From NCBI GenBank assembly GCA_034509735.1, contig JACGWO010000007.1, forward strand, positions 22,720,046 to 22,784,045: 64,000 nt of DNA, given 5' to 3'. The first letter of the stretch is position 1. The number at the start of each line of letters is the position of its first letter. This DNA comes from Sesamum alatum. Its lineage: Eukaryota > Streptophyta > Magnoliopsida > Lamiales > Pedaliaceae. Below the pieces are notes generated by a model. It was given only the letters and a program-made list of their open reading frames with translations, did not search any database and was not told the DNA's origin. Below, piece after piece: positions 22,610 through 34,373 of the stretch. The translations under genes were made by a program, and so were the position numbers.

Positions 22610-24812
22610 TGAAGGACAAGCGGATCCGCCCGGGAGCGCAAGCGGAAGTGAGATAGCGTATAGTACGTAAATTTAAATCAAATTTAAATAAACGTGATCC
22701 CAAGGGGTGTACCCTTGGGTGCTCTACCGGGCGCTCGATGTAGAATGTATTAATAAAGAGGCATATAATACATAGCGCATAGATAAAATGTAAATCTACC
22801 AAAGCGTAATAAAACCGTACCTTTGATGATTTTACGTATGCGCGGCTACTTGCATTGTTCCTTCTCCGGAATGCTCACAAAATCCAAACATATAGATTCT
22901 CCAAAGGTGATCCACACCACACTGGAAGTGAAACACACGTTCTCCTTGCTAGAAGAAAACGGGTTTGTGAAGGAATCGGTTTAAGAGAATAAACACTATG
23001 AATTAGTATTTTCTTAAACCTACTTTGTTCTTCCTATTGATTCAAAATCAAGTGAAGAACACAAGTGAGAGAGGGAGAGAGTGGCCGAGAGTTAGAGAGG
23101 AGAGGGGCTGAATTTTCTTTGCTTTTCCTTGAAAAGATGAATTATGATTCTCTTACACAAGGTGTTGTATATACTCATATATATACATAAATAATGTGAT
23201 TATTGGAATGTGTCTATGTTCATCCAAGGATGTCTCGATACATCCCAATTAATCACCATTAATTCTTCAATCAAGCCTACTAACTTTTAAGGTATGATCA
23301 AATCATACCAAAAGGGAAGGGCTTGATTGGAGTTGATTTGTCTCTTTCCAAAAGAGACAAGTCAACTACCACCTTGCATGAAGCATGATTGATTTTAGCT
23401 TCCTCCAATGGAGCATTTTCAGCCATGCTATTTATGGGAAGAAGTCCAACTTCTTCCTATTCCCAAATTGGAATTAATTCTCCTCTCGGGTCAAAATTTA
23501 ACGGATCGGGTTTTATCGTAATCCATTTACGACGAAACCCAAAATTAAATCCAATTTAATGTCCACTTAAATATTTTTGTTGGTCTTTTATTCCAATCAA
23601 AAGATCCAACATCTCGACTTTCCATATTTAATCGATAAATCCAATTTACTGATTAAACGAGGGCCCGATACAATATCGGCCCGTCCATACAATGGACTAT
23701 CCCTCAAGTAATCTAATTTCTCATTTATCCTTTGAGATTGACTCCAAGTCAATCTCTCAACCTTCTCGGTGATTTGTGTGTGACACTTTAGGTTCACCCT
23801 TAGCTAGACTTAGGCCCGTGTCCTACAAGGGCCCGTTACCATGGGTGGTCGTCTAGCAACGGTCCATGACACTAGAGACTAGGTGAATGTTGGAGTGAAC
23901 ATTTAGGCGCCGATTTCGTACGGGTACGGTCCTTCCGTCTACCATCTCCCCGGCTTAGTCTAGGGTATAGAATTGGCGTCGGTTCCCATCCTTGGCTAGG
24001 CATCTATGCTTAATACTCGAGACTACATATGCTTCATTACGTTGACACAGGATACCATTCCCTGTTCGACCAACCACTGTGGACACAGCTTCAAACAGCA
24101 TGAACGTGTCTCCGAGTGCATAGGAGATACCTCTGTCACATAGTGACAGAGGACGGATCCTCTTCTTTGAATCCACCGTCCTTGCTACACATTTGACTGC
24201 ACTGAACAAGGCATATAATGATCATCTTACAGAATGATCACCTCTCGCCAGATCCAAGATACAACCGTCCTGTGCACGCGACTGCCATGATTCCTCAAGT
24301 CTGAGGACTAGTCCCGTACTATCGGAACTGGGGAAATCCAATCATACCGACCAAGCCTCCAAGGCTTCCATATGATAATCCCCGCGAGTCAGTCCAGTCG
24401 GCTCGACCCCAGTCGACCAACCCATCAAGATTGTGTAGGCGTCCCACGCCTATCACCGATGAAACACAGAAATTATGTAATGAACATGACTCTTAATGCA
24501 AGTCCCAATAGGACTCTCGATGCCCTGTCTCGAGGTCCTCGACTTGGAATATTTCAGACCCAACTCTCAATCAGTTGGTTTCATGACCACCATCCAATGC
24601 GTGGCCCAACTGCATGAGTTGTTAACCATGGTCTATGGGCTTTATTGCGATATAAGTAAAAACCGTTTTAACATATCTAAAATGGGCGCAACAAAGTAGA
24701 CACCAATAGTGACGAACACTCATTTTATTCATCACAATAATACATTACATCAAGTGGTCAAATAAGTTACAAAACGCCAAACCTATTGGCTTTCTGGTCA
24801 TCTATTCTAACA
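22610..24812 (-). repeat. 5' LTR of copia A1
   Basis: 2203 bp, with the same termini as the 3' LTR (plus orientation TGAAGGAC ... CTATTCTAACA). Adjacent minus-strand sequence TGCTATCAGAGC (22596-22607) is the primer-binding site, complementary to initiator-Met tRNA with one change. Confidence 0.92.
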
Positions 24813-24817
24813 CCAGT

Positions 24818-25652
24818 TTGTATGGAGGACACATGGGCATTCTATTTATAGCACGGTCGAAAGGCATGCTATTTTGACTGCCACAGGCAGTTCCTCACAC
24901 CGGACCATCCTTAACGCAGGAACAAGAAAGCCTTCACTGAAAATCAAATGGAGAGGAACACGTCCGAAGCTGACTGGAGAACAGATCCGAACCCGTGTCA
25001 ATGCATTTAGTTTTGCAGTCAAACAATCGTTGAGTGAATCGAAAGGCTATGGTGTCGATCATAAGTGGACGAAGAAAAGCATCTTTTGGGAGCTTGAATA
25101 CTGAGTGGCGCATCTAATATGATGCAATCTTGATGTATGCATATTGAGAACAATGTGTTCGACAATATATTCAATACTGTGATGGACATAAAGGGCAAAA
25201 CGAAGGAAAATCTGAATGCATGGAAGGATCTAAAGATCATATGTAATCGGTCGGAGCTTGAGTGGACGAAAGGAGATCGAATGTGATGCCCAAAGCGGTA
25301 TATACATTGACGAAGGATCAAAAGAAGAGGATATATGAGTGGATTCATTGTTTTAGGTTTCCTGATGGGTTTACTAAAGGAGCTAAGGATGCACGGCATG
25401 AAGAGTCATTATTGTCATGTATTCATGTTGAAGTTGATTCTGGTTGCCTTCCGTGAAATGCTTCCTTAGCACATGTGGGGGGCCTTGACGGAGGTGAGCC
25501 TTCTATTCCAGATCCTATGCTCAACCACACTAGATGTGAACAAGGTAAAAGAATTGGAAGACAGTGTAGCCGTCATCCTATGCAACCTCGAGAAAATATT
25601 TTCTCCTTTTTTCAACTCAATGGAGCACCTAATTGTTCACCTTCCATATGAG
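24818..25652 (+). pseudogene. CACTA TNP2-type transposase, continuation, copy 1
   Basis: Resumes the TNP2 reading exactly after the copia target duplication. Segments include HGRKACYFDCHRQFL-like sequence, DHKWTKKSIFWELEY, FNTVMDIKGKTKENLNAWK, VYTLTKDQKKRIYEWI, LTEVSLLFQILCSTTLDVNK and NSMEHLIVHLPYE. Homology ends abruptly after HLPYE (25652): the C-terminal domains of TNP2 are absent, and non-coding GGAACGGT-type repeat sequence follows at once. The gene is thus truncated as well as frame-broken. Confidence 0.85.
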
Positions 25653-25654
25653 CA

Positions 25655-26880
25655 CCTGATAAATCATATTAAATTTTATAAATTGGAACGGTCATTATAT
25701 ACCACGACCTTTCCTAATACATGTACAATTTTTCCAAGTAGGTGCCAAATGAAAAAAAAAATTGAGAGAAATTTGAATTAGTAACGGTCAATATATTCCC
25801 ATGATTGCTCCTATTACAAGTACAATTTTTTGGATTGGCGCCCACTAAAAAAAAGCTCCAAAATTGAATTAGGAATGGTCCGAATAATTGATAGACTGTT
25901 CCAGATGTAGGTCCAATTTTTTGTTTTGCACCCAATGAAAAAATGGTGGAAAAATTGAATTTTGGAGCGGTCGTTTTATATTCACCTATTCCAAACTGTA
26001 AAGCGGCTATGATCGTTCCTATATATAACCCTAACCGTTCCTATGTTATTACTATAATAATGCGTTCCTAAGTCAATTGTAACATTTCCAAATTGTGTTA
26101 CTAATTTGTGTATTTTACCTAATTCTGACGATATCTCAACATTCGTGAGTCCGATGGACAACATTTTTAAACACATACAAGAATATAAATAAGATTTCGT
26201 ATCTACCAATCTGATTTTCAATCAGATGGCCGGATTGAAGGATGCAATGGTTCTTATGATGACGAATACTGATCAGGAATGATATCTCGATATCTGCAAA
26301 CCGAAATTTTTCAAAACTACATATAATGTATTCTTGTGTGTGTTAAATCATATCTAACGGTCTGATTTGAATTTTTACGGTCTGATTAGGCAATGCAGTA
26401 CAACAAGTAAAGATGCTAGTTCAACCTGTGAAATACTAACAAACTTAAATATACAAATATACTTCATATTGTAAACGTCTGTCTATTTTTTTGAAAATTA
26501 CTTTATATTTTCAAATTCTTTAAATGGCCAATTGTATACCTTTTTTCGATCATATACGTGTTCGGAACTTGTTTTTCTTAATTTATATTTATTATCTAAG
26601 AAGATCAAATAATATTTGCAATACATATAGGAACGGTCTTTAATGGAAATAGGCACGGTCAACTCTTACAGTACACCAAACGATGCCGTTTTTGCAATTA
26701 GGAACGGAACTAGTAACACATTAAGTAGTGAATGATCGTTCCTATGAAGTTCATTATCAATACAATGTCATAAAACGACGTCATATTTAGCTTTGGGTAC
26801 AGGCTTAGGAACGGTTATAACAAAAATACGACCGTTCCAAAGTTCTTATATAAATTAGACCCTTAGCAGATTCATTCTCA
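25655..26880 (+). repeat. Internal CACTA region with GGAACGGT/ACCGTTCC motifs, copy 1
   Basis: About 1.2 kb of non-coding DNA carrying many GGAACGGT-like motifs in both orientations, resembling the subterminal binding sites at the element ends. It is repeated at 61025-62225 (copy 2) and, in reverse orientation and more diverged, at 41690-42650 (element E). Also seen are palindromic GATATCTCGATATC-type motifs (26283-26294) and repeated TAACGGTCTGATT segments (~26345-26395). No ORF. Confidence 0.7.
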
Positions 26881-26884
26881 TTTT

Positions 26885-26889
26885 TCTGC

Positions 26890-26942
<53 letters not shown>

Positions 26943-28264
26943 TTTTTCCCTCTCACCGTTGGCCGCCCACCACCACTACCATCCGCCATCACAGTGTGCC
27001 GCCATCACAGTGTGAGCCTCAACCACAGTCGCCCCACCATCGTCGTTCACCGCCTCCGTTGACGCCTCCACTATGCGCCGCCACCACAGACGCCCCTCCC
27101 GCCCCCCTCTCTTTCTCCCGCCTCCACTGTGCGCCACCACCACCGTCGTCCACCACCTCCGTTGACGCCGCCACCCTCCACTACCAAGTATGGTTTCCAA
27201 AAACCCTTTTTAATTTTTTTCTGTTTCCACTTTTAGGGACAGAAATTCCATGTACATTTTAATTTTTTGGTTTTTTCTGTAATTTATGTAATGGTAGCGC
27301 ATTTTTATGTAATTTCTATATAGTTAGGGGATTTATCTGTAATTTCTGTATAATTAAGTGGTTTATTTGTAATTTCTCTAATGCTAGGGATTCCTGTGTA
27401 AATTTCAGTAATTTTTGGGTAATTATGCGAATTTTTTATAATTTACTGGTAATATTGAATTTTCTATAATTTCAGGAAATTGTTGTGTAATTTATGAATT
27501 TTTTGTAATTTCTAGAAAATGCCAATAAATTTGTGAATTTTATGGAAATTCATTGTGATAAATTTAGTGTTGTTAGTGGTGGAATTTTCTGTAATTTTTG
27601 GAATTTCTACGAATGTTAATGTTTGGAAAATTTATGTAATTTATGCTATTTTTCAGATTTTTACTGTAATTTTTAAGTATTTTCTATAATTTTTCAATAT
27701 TTTTTAAAACATTTTCGTAATTTTCAGTATTTTCTCTGAAAAAACATATAAATTAAGTAATTTCTCTGGAAAAAAACTATAAATTCTGTAATTTATAATT
27801 CTTTTTGTAATTTTTAAAAACTGTCCCTATTTTCTGAAAGAAGATCCGGTAGATTCTATAATTTTTTCTGAAAAAAACCCTGTAAATTGTGTAATTTTTC
27901 AGTATTTTTTGAAAATTTTCTTTAATTTTTTGTATTTTTTTAAAAGAAAACAGTAAATACAATCTTTTTCTGAAAAAAAAAATCTGTACATATTATATTT
28001 TTTTAAAATTTTCTGTAATTTTCTTTGATTTTTTTAGTATGAGGTTGTAGGAAAATAGAAGGATTTAGTGCAATTAAAAGAATTTTGGGTATTAGTATAT
28101 ATTTTAGGAAATAATTGTAGGATTTAGTATACAATTTTAGGATATAGTCTACTTAATTATTTTAAAAAATTAAAAAATTATCATTATTCAAATAAATTGA
28201 TACTTACATTTATTCTTTAAATTCATACCACTAATATTAAAAATATTATTGATCATATTTGGTC
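26885..28264 (+). other. Upstream region of the TNPA-like gene: (CT)n, proline-rich stretch and TGTAATTT-type array
   Basis: 26886-26936 is a (CT)n microsatellite. 26939-27262 is a GC-rich, proline-biased open stretch (PPPLTPPLCAATT) that looks like leader or first exon by position but has no recognised domain. From about 27260 to 28030 the sequence is an AT-rich array of degenerate TGTAATTTYT units, consistent with a long intron. All three parts recur in copy 2 (62255-63610). Confidence 0.5.
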
Positions 28265-29728
28265 GGATTTGCCTCCTCGAGGAGGTGGCCATACTAGCTG
28301 CCGTGGTCGTAGCCTGTCGGTTCCACCACCAGCGGGTGCTGCATCTCAGGTTGGGGAAGCAGCATTCCGACCACTCCCACCACCACTACCGACAGAGCAA
28401 TCAGCTGTCGCACTAGTGCAGGATCAGGAGATCCGTCTACTCTGACATGTGTCTGAGAGGCTGCCGGACCATCTACTCCCGCACTGGCAGCAGATCCGGC
28501 CCGTCCATGGGCTGTACCACCCCCACTTGCCCCACCACTCCCCCCACCATCACGTGCCGATATATCACCCGCCGGGCCGGGTATATTTTTTTTAAAATAC
28601 TTTTTCAATTTAAATTATTATTTTTATGACACAATAATTATTATATAATTTTAAAGCTGAGCGCAAGATACACAAGCGCATGTATATAGTGGTGCGAGGT
28701 CACTAACCCTACCTTTGGGGTTATTTACACTAGGTGCCGCTAGAGCTCCAATATTTCTGGTTCAAGAGCCTGAAGGTAATGTACTTTATTTTCAATTTAA
28801 TGGTATAAATTGATTTATTTATTAAATATAACATTTTACTTATTTTTTTGTTTTTTTTTCTTGCAGATGACGTACGAGTGGGACTGTGACGATGAGTCCA
28901 TGTTCAAAGTCTTCCACATGTTTGTGGGGAAGTACCTCCGCAAGAAGTTCGTTTTCGCCAGACAGTCTCTAGTGACGCCTCTCTGGCTGGCGAACAAAGT
29001 CTGGCGGCAGCTCCTGCTGTACTAAGACAGCAAGGAGTTCAAGGATAAGTGCACGAAGAACAAGGCCAACCGGTCCGCCAACCCAACAACGTCCTCTACT
29101 GTCTCCCGTGGGGTTTTGCCTCCATCAAGATGCACAAGAGGAAGATGGTAAGAAATTTAAGTTTTTTAAGTATTCATCAGTATTAAATTAAAACTGTAAC
29201 AACTGTTCTTTTTTTTTACAGGAGTCGCAACTCAGTCGGCCAGTCAAGCAGATAGAGCTATTCACCAAATGGTACAAGAAGAAGGCCGACTGCGGTTGGA
29301 GGTGGTGGTAAACTTTATTTTCTTTTATTTTTGGAAATAATAATAATAATTTACTATTTTTGTAGGAGACGTTCCAGAAGTTGCTGGAGGGTCACCAGTA
29401 TCAGGCGACGGGCGATCCTGGGGATCGTCCGACCCAATTGGAGGGCTTGGTGGCGCAGACCGAGCAAGAGTTGTGGCTGGCTGCAGTCGGGGACAAGAAC
29501 AAGGATCGGGTATTCGGTTTTGGTTCTAAGGCCCACAGCCTTAGCCAGACCTTTACCTCGCCATCACCACCGCGACCGCCACCGCCATCGTCAAACTTGG
29601 AGGATCGTATGGTCCGACTGGAGGAGATAATGGTCGACATGATGAGCATGATGAAGACTTTGCAGACCAACAACTCCGCTATCGGCCCATCACGGCCTCC
29701 GACAGACCCCTCCCCCTCCAGACGATGA
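28265..29728 (+). pseudogene. CACTA TNPA/Ptta-like DNA-binding transposase protein, copy 1
   Basis: Putative exons: a first glycine/proline-rich segment 28265-28443 (RGGGHTSCRGRS), then 28867-29147, 29222-29307 and 29366-29728, the last three bounded by AG/GT sites. The second exon reads MTYEWDCDDESMFKVFHMFV, then WRQLLLY, a stop, and DSKEFKDKCTKNKANRSANP. That last motif is typical of the plant Ptta/En/Spm transposase family (Pfam Transposase_24). The last exon has GDKNKDRVFGFGSKAHSLSQ and an acidic/methionine-rich coiled tail. TNPA-type proteins bind subterminal repeats and support excision. Stops at 28444 and 29023 break this copy. Confidence 0.75.
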
Positions 29729-29959
29729 CGATTTGGACCAAGACTAGGGGGATGAGGTGTAGATTTAGGATTTTTTTTAAAAAAATTATAATTAAATTGG
29801 ATAATATTTTTTTAATATATTTTTTTTTTCGAAATTATGCATTTTTTGGTATTTAAATAATAATTATTTAACCAAATTCAAAAAATTATTAATAATTTAA
29901 ATTTTATTTTAATAATAATAATGATTATTTATATAATAATAAAAAAAATTTAATCATTC

Positions 29960-30679
29960 ATTTATTTAGGAATTGTCTTTTCAACGGTACGGATTTCATA
30001 AAAATCGACATAACCGTTCCAACGGATGACCGGTTTAATGAGACGACCAATCCAAAACTATATAAACGAGAATTCCAAATTAGGGGCCAACCGTTCCTAT
30101 AATTAGTCCAAATTCAGTGACTTCCTGGTATAGTTAGTGTTCCGAATCGAATACCTAAAACCGGTCCAAACACATATTCCGAATAAATATTAAAAACCTG
30201 TTCCTATAATACTTAGCAAAGCAGGTCTAGGGGTGTTCCACCTACCGTTCCAACATCTATCCCCAAACAAATAGTACACCTTTCCAATTTGTATTCCAGA
30301 CAGTGAAAAAATGTATCTCCAATATATTTAGTGCGCTGCAAACCGAGTTCCTACGATCGTTCCAAATTATGTGAATTACATAAGATGTGACCGTTCCAAA
30401 TATTAACCATGTGTTCCAAATACACAAATTATATATTCATACACACAAAGCTAGTTAGGAACGGTCTTTACCTTGTACGCCAAAAACAGTTCCAAAATAG
30501 GAACGGTCTAGGTGGAACCGTTCCTAAATATTAGGAATGCCTCCAGTTTCAACGGAACGTTGACCGTTCCATAACCAGTCCTAATCGAAGTCCAAGTTCA
30601 TCTAGTGATCTTTCGATGGTTCAAAAAGGAAAAAAGACCGTTCCTAAAACCGTTTTAATTCCCGCATTTTTTTGTAGTG
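29960..30679 (+). repeat. CACTA right subterminal repeats and terminal inverted repeat
   Basis: A dense array of ACCGTTCC / GGAACGGT motifs in both orientations ends in ...TTTTTTTGTAGTG at 30679. The terminus pairs with the left end of copy 2 (CACTACAAAAAAAAATGCAG at 48475). GAT at 30680-30682 is the target triplet. Confidence 0.85.
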
Positions 30680-31245
30680 GATCTTGAAAAAGAGACGTAC
30701 ATCGACGTGATCCTTCAGACTCCTCATCCTCATTCAACCCGTTTATTTTCAACTACAACTTGAATAGGCTTGAGAAAGACCTTTATGAGTTGATAAACAT
30801 GTTGGTCCAGGACAAGGCAATGATTGACAAACCTGCGCCGTCGGTACTAGTGGGAGAGGCTTCAACCTCTAAAGCGAAATGCAAGGGTGCCAGACAAACC
30901 GCTGCCAGCACTTTACATGTTCCTGTTATACCATTAGCTGGGGGTAAAGGAAAGAGGAAGAGGGTTCGGTAGTCAAAGATTCCAAACAATGTCTGCATTA
31001 ACTGCCGGAAAAAAGGGCATTGGAAGAGACAGTGTCCTAAACTCCTCTCCAATGAAGGTAATTTAGTTTGAGCTTTAACATGAATACTACTCACTTCTTT
31101 GAGTTCTTCATGATCTGCGAATGGTTTGTAGGTGGTGATAGGGAGTAGAAAGCTGAGACGGACTATCTTAAAGTTTAGCGATGTAAGGGTTGTAGTTGCA
31201 AAGGCTAGAGGACTAGTTAGGCGTAACCATATATTGATCATATTA
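30680..31245 (+). pseudogene. Copia C distal gag and protease remnant
   Basis: Plus-strand gag resumes right after the CACTA terminus: ETYIDVILQ, then in another frame NRLEKDLYELINMLVQDKAM, SVLVGEASTSKAK and the zinc knuckle CINCRKKGHWKRQC (about 30989-31030). A decayed protease segment follows near 31145-31215 (SRKL...ILKFSDVRVVVAKARG resembles the equivalent stretch of copia D). Integrase and RT are absent. It is the counterpart of the gag start at 48053-48474; together they bracket the CACTA insertion site. Confidence 0.75.
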
Positions 31246-31537
31246 GGATAGAGTTAATAGGAATTATGTAACCTAGCATGATCAAGCTATATTTTCTTCT
31301 ATTATTGGATAATTTCAGATTACAAGTTTTGATCAATAAAGTTTCTTTATTTGAAAAAAAAAAATAACTATTTTTGTCTGCTAGGTTAGTTACATGATTG
31401 ATTTCACACTATTAGATCATGAATCCTCAAAATAAATGATTAAAAATAGATAATCAAGATAAACTTATGGAATTTGTATCCATAAGCTAGGATGGTTTTT
31501 CTCTAGTTAAGGATGAGTAAGTTGGAAGATTCAAAGA
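31246..31537. other. Unassigned AT-rich spacer ending in poly(A)-like tract
   Basis: It holds AATAAA at ~31336 followed by an A-run (~31354-31365), then sequence I cannot assign up to the LTR start. It may be the decayed remainder of copia C or a retroposed 3' end. Confidence 0.4.
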
Positions 31538-33537
31538 TGTTAGAATAGGTGACCATGTAAGCCAATTTTGGCAGGAATATGTAACCTATGTCTAGACAAT
31601 TCTTTGGTATTTGATAAAAATATTTATGAATAAAGAAGTGAAAATTCATATGGCAATACCTTGTTTACGTTCACTTATCTGCATTTATATTTCTGTTCAC
31701 TACGCAAACAAAGCCCACGGACTGAGTAACGTTTTCGGGGACTGGGACTACGCTTGGAGGTAGGTCCATGAAATCAGTCTCACCGAATCAGTCCGGAAAT
31801 CTCCAAGTCAAGGAATCCCGAAAATGGGTACCGGGATTCCCTTTGAGACTTGCACTAAGCATCTGCTGTCGTATTTCATCGACGGGTGACGAAGGTCGTC
31901 TGAGCAGTGTTAGTGGGTCAGCATGCTAGGAAGCAGCTGACTGAGGTGACTCGCGGGAACAGTCTTACGGAGGACCTTGAGTATGGTCAGCAAGGTATGA
32001 CGTGTATTCCCGGTTCCAACGGTATAGGCCAAGTCCTTTGACTTGAGGAACTGCTGAGTTTACCTGTGCATCAGGTCTGTATCTTAGATATGGTGAGAGA
32101 TTGTCAAAATACTCTTGAGTAGTCATAAGCCATGTCTAGTGCAGCTCGGGTGTACAGAGTGACAGTAGTTTCCAAGAAAGGATCTGTCTCCTATCAAAAG
32201 GTATTGACAGTTGAGTCTCATGTATGCTCTGTGTCTTGTCCCTAAAATCTGTGGCCACAGTAACTGAACAGAAGGGAAAGGTTTCCCTTGCGGCGTTTAG
32301 TAAGGACAGACCGACACTTAGGTCCAAAATGGGTACCTGCTTTTTTCCGTGCCCTAGACTCTAAGTGATGAGACCGAAGACAGAAGGACAAGTGTACTGT
32401 TAGAGCCTAAATGTTCATCCCCGAATATTTCACCTAGTCTCTAGTGTCATGGACCGTTGCTAGATGGCCACCCATGATAACGAACGAATTCTAGGAATCC
32501 GACCAAGTCTAGCTGAATGGTGAACCTAAAGAGTCACACACTGTCCACACACACTTAGTATTTAATTTGAAATTAAATATTGGAGTAAAGGAATGATTAA
32601 ATTAGATTTAATCGGGTCCTATATTTTCTTGGAGAAATTAATTCCTTCTATTTGATAAAAGGAATTAAATTAATAAATAGGATTTATTAAAAGGGTTGAT
32701 TTAATGGGCTTAGAATAAATTATAATATTAATTTAGTATATTATATTTATTCTTTTAGCCTTTTGGAATATTTAATAGGATTTAAATATTCCATTAAATT
32801 AAAATCAACGGTTGAGATGGAAAGGGGAGATGGAAGGCTAGGATTCGTTTGACTAGGTCAAACACTAGTTTGACTAGGACTTTGACTAGGTCAAAATCCT
32901 AGTCAAATTAGGTTACTTAGAGTTTGAGTTTAAAGAGGATTAAACTCTTCCTCTATATAAACCTCTAGCTTCCAACATTTATGAGATTGATGATTCTTGA
33001 AAAACACACACACAACACACACTCTCTCCTCTCTCTCTCTCGTCCGCCCCTCTCTCTCTCTCTCACCAAGAAAGTATTTTCTTGTTCTTTTGTTCTTGGA
33101 ACAATTGAACTAAGGAAGATCGATCCCATTAAATCATAACGCGTGGTTGATCTATCCTCTCCAAAATAATACTTGTTCGTTGCTAGCACGACGTGCAAGA
33201 ATACGTGGGTGGATCGTGTGTCACGATTTGGAGGATCTCAAGAACGAGGTCTTGGTGCAAAACGGGGAACAACGCGAGTAGCAGTTGAAGACGAAAACGA
33301 CAACGGGTAGGTCTCGTTTTAAGATTTTCGTCTCTCTTTAATTTTCAACTCTATGGCCTCCATGATTTCTTTATTTGTTTTATGATCATGAGATACACCA
33401 AACGCCCGGGAACCTCAAGGGCACACCCCTTGAGCGTGTTCTTTAAATTAAAAGCATGCCTTTTATTTTAATATGTTTATTTTTACCGCGCTTCCGCATT
33501 CGCGCAATTCCCGGGACGATCCACCGGATTTCTTTCA
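31538..33537 (+). repeat. Copia LTR 'F', plus orientation
   Basis: 2000 bp, starting TGTTAGAATAGGTGACC and ending ...GGATTTCTTTCA. It is of the same family as the 3' LTR of copia D (33866-35863) but inverted relative to it. The 5-base flanks differ (AAAGA against TGTCT) and no primer-binding site follows, so it is not a clean solo LTR. It is most likely the 3' LTR of a plus-strand element whose interior is lost. Includes (CT)n runs near 33020-33062. Confidence 0.85.
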
Positions 33538-33865
33538 TGTCTAGCGATAGACGATTTGAGTCGAATAGCCTACAAGTCCTTTATGAGAAGGAAAGACCGT
33601 AAAGATGTTTTTGTAGAAGAAAGTGAACTTGCCAATAGTCTAAATTCAACATTTCCTTTAACCACGTTGCCTTACCACCCGTACACTTCGTTTCCGACAA
33701 AAAGACCACCAAGGGATTAAACTCGCGAAGAAGTTCGCGTAAATGTCGAATTGTCCTGGGCCCCCCAATCCCGTGATTATTCCAAGCCAGGCAACTCATG
33801 GCGATCGGCGAAGGCGCACTGCGAACTCCGCCGTTGAAGAAAGACAGACCAGAGAAGACGATTCT
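33538..33865 (-). pseudogene. LINE (L1-type) ORF2 endonuclease N-terminal fragment
   Basis: On the minus strand from 33798: MSCLAWNNHGIGGPRTIRHL, then VVFLSETKCTGGKATWLKEM. It matches the first ~55 residues of plant LINE ORF2, the apurinic-like endonuclease domain with its asparagine and SETK motifs. The fragment is bounded exactly by the ends of LTR F and the copia D LTR. Homology weakens after DYW. It was presumably a LINE into which copia elements inserted. Confidence 0.75.
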
Positions 33866-34316
33866 GAAAGATTGTGGATCGTCCCCGGAAATAGCGCGAA
33901 TGCGGAAGCGTGGTATAAAATTAAATAACAAAATTTAAACATGCTTTTACGTAAAATAAAGAACACGTTCAAGGGTTGTACCCTTGAAGTTCTGGGTGTT
34001 CGGTGTATCTCATGAATTAAAAGCATATAAACAATCATGGAGGCCATAGGATTTAAAATAAAAAAGAGACGAAAACGTAAAAGGGAATTACCGATTTGTC
34101 GTTTTCGTCTTCTAACCGGTACTCGCGTTGTTCCCCGATTTGCACCAAATCTCGTATGTGAGATTCTCCAAATTGTGACACGCAATCCGCCCACGTATCT
34201 TGCACGTCGTGCTAGCGAACAAACAAATATATAGGAGAGGACGGATCAATCACACGTTATTAATTAATGGGATTAATCCTCCTTTTATTCAATTGTTAAC
34301 ACAAAAGAACAAAACT

Positions 34317-34373
<57 letters not shown>

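Larger units (their letters stand above)
14702..24812 (-). mobile_element. Ty1/copia element A1, complete with two LTRs
   Basis: The minus-strand element is 10.1 kb: 5' LTR 22610-24812, primer-binding site at about 22596-22607, long leader to 20760, gag-pol pseudogene 16901-20759, polypurine tract AAGTGGGAGAT at 16891-16901, 3' LTR 14702-16890. CCAGT flanks it on both sides (14697-14701, 24813-24817). The LTRs differ at roughly 5-6% in a 140-base stretch I aligned by eye, so the insertion is not recent. It lies inside the TNP2 gene of CACTA copy 1. Confidence 0.92.
13717..30679 (+). mobile_element. CACTA (En/Spm) element copy 1, left-truncated, carrying nested copia A1
   Basis: It contains TNP2-type transposase (13717-14701 and 24818-25652, split by copia A1), an intergenic region rich in GGAACGGT motifs, a TNPA/Ptta-like gene (28265-29728), subterminal repeats, and a right terminus ending ...TTTTTTTGTAGTG at 30679. 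The reverse complement, CACTACAAAAAAATGCGGG, is a classic CACTA terminus. GAT follows at 30680-30682 and is the target triplet inferred from copy 2. The left end is missing: homology to copy 2 starts at about 13717 against gypsy LTR. The element is inactive by itself. Confidence 0.85.

Noticed and set aside
26939..27262. Proline-rich 107-codon protein
   Set aside because: Low-complexity sequence after a CT microsatellite inside the CACTA element, with no domain; indels in copy 2 are not frame-preserving. Kept only as a possible leader or first exon of the TNPA-like gene.
29960..30679. Regularly recurring 8-9-base motifs resembling a short-repeat array (CRISPR-like at first sight)
   Set aside because: The motifs are too short, occur in both orientations with irregular spacing, and end in a CACTA terminus; they are transposon subterminal repeats in a plant genome.
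31538..33537. Interpretation of LTR F as a clean solo LTR
   Set aside because: The five bases on each side do not match (AAAGA and TGTCT), so no target duplication supports it.
33581..33931. Possible host gene (116-codon minus-strand ORF)
   Set aside because: The recognisable part is the start of a LINE endonuclease, and the ORF extends artificially into the adjacent copia LTR.
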